Below are positions 14,059 to 14,205 of a DNA stretch of 14,205 bases, piece after piece. The position numbers and the translations under genes were made by a program. The notes beneath the pieces were generated by a model. It had not been told where the DNA came from. It ran no database searches and saw only the letters and a list, made by a program, of their open reading frames with translations. Every line of letters begins with the position of its first letter. Positions within the stretch are counted from its first letter, which is position 1. Source of the stretch: Fusobacteriales bacterium (GTDB lineage Bacteria > Fusobacteriota > Fusobacteriia > Fusobacteriales > Leptotrichiaceae); the NCBI GenBank assembly GCA_031285605.1, contig JAITVW010000123.1, positions 1 to 14,205 on the forward strand, given 5' to 3'.

Positions 14059-14205
14059 CTATTTCGTAATAGTAGCAACTACACCAGAAGCAACTGTTCT
14101 TCCGCCTTCTCTGATGGCAAATCTTAATCCTTCTTCCATTGCTATCGGGTGGATTAATTCTACTGTCATCTCTATATTATCTCCAGGCATTACCATTTCA
14201 ACACC
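14059..14205 (-). CDS. tuf: Elongation factor Tu, C-terminal part (cut by window edge)
   Basis: The last 48 codons of EF-Tu are present, ending [17 protein letters not shown] and TAG; the gene enters from the right edge. EF-Tu delivers aminoacyl-tRNA to the ribosome. The visible part belongs to domain III, beginning [20 protein letters not shown], followed by [11 protein letters not shown]. Its placement just before rpsJ means the str operon (rpsL, rpsG, fusA, tuf) very probably continues outside the window and joins the S10 cluster. The 24-nt gap contains only the rpsJ binding site. Confidence 0.97.
   Translation of the reverse strand, partial: GVEMVMPGDNIEMTVELIHPIAMEEGLRFAIREGGRTVASGVVATITK

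Noticed and set aside
1-14205. A novel accessory, defence or mobile system hidden in the locus
   Set aside because: All coding capacity is taken up by universal translation, secretion and housekeeping genes in conserved order; no repeats, integrase, transposase or unexplained gene was found.

Overview
The window is the core ribosomal-protein locus (end of str, then S10, spc and alpha clusters) of a low-GC bacterium. All genes lie on the minus strand, so transcription runs from high to low coordinates. I count 28 complete genes plus two cut by the window edges: the 3' end of tuf on the right and the 5' part of rpsD on the left. Strong AGGAGG ribosome binding sites, mostly AGA arginine codons, no TGA stop codons, and an rpsM-rpsK-rpsD order after infA-rpmJ fit a member of Fusobacteriota. 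Divergent details such as the long L15 and the unusual L3 loop make me favour Leptotrichiaceae (Leptotrichia, Sebaldella or Streptobacillus). This assignment is from memory of families and was not checked by a search.

Layout in transcription order: tuf (partial), rpsJ, rplC, rplD, rplW, rplB, rpsS, rplV, rpsC, rplP, rpmC, rpsQ, rplN, rplX, rplE, rpsN, rpsH, rplF, rplR, rpsE, rpmD, rplO, secY, adk, map, infA, rpmJ, rpsM, rpsK, rpsD (partial). rpmD (L30, 59 aa) and rpmJ (L36, 37 aa) are short genes read directly from the sequence. From tuf to secY the genes are separated by 62 nt or less or overlap by one base, which suggests one long transcript. A good terminator-like hairpin contains the secY stop codon. 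adk and map then form a pair after a 181-nt gap. infA has a convincing sigma-70-type promoter in the map-infA gap. A 140-nt leader with three candidate hairpins precedes rpsM.

The genes build the two ribosomal subunits, supply an initiation factor (IF-1) and an elongation factor (EF-Tu), insert and export proteins (SecY), trim the initiator methionine (MetAP) and balance adenine nucleotides (Adk). This is the usual growth-rate-controlled set.

I see no mobile element, CRISPR array, tRNA, rRNA, toxin, defence gene or other accessory system. The interesting signals are subtle: an insertion of about 40 residues in L15, an atypical peptidyl-transferase loop in L3, small insertions in L24 and methionine aminopeptidase, a dyad inside the infA promoter, and hairpins at rplO-secY, secY-adk, rpsJ-rplC and rpmJ-rpsM. 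There is no gene-free stretch above 300 bases.
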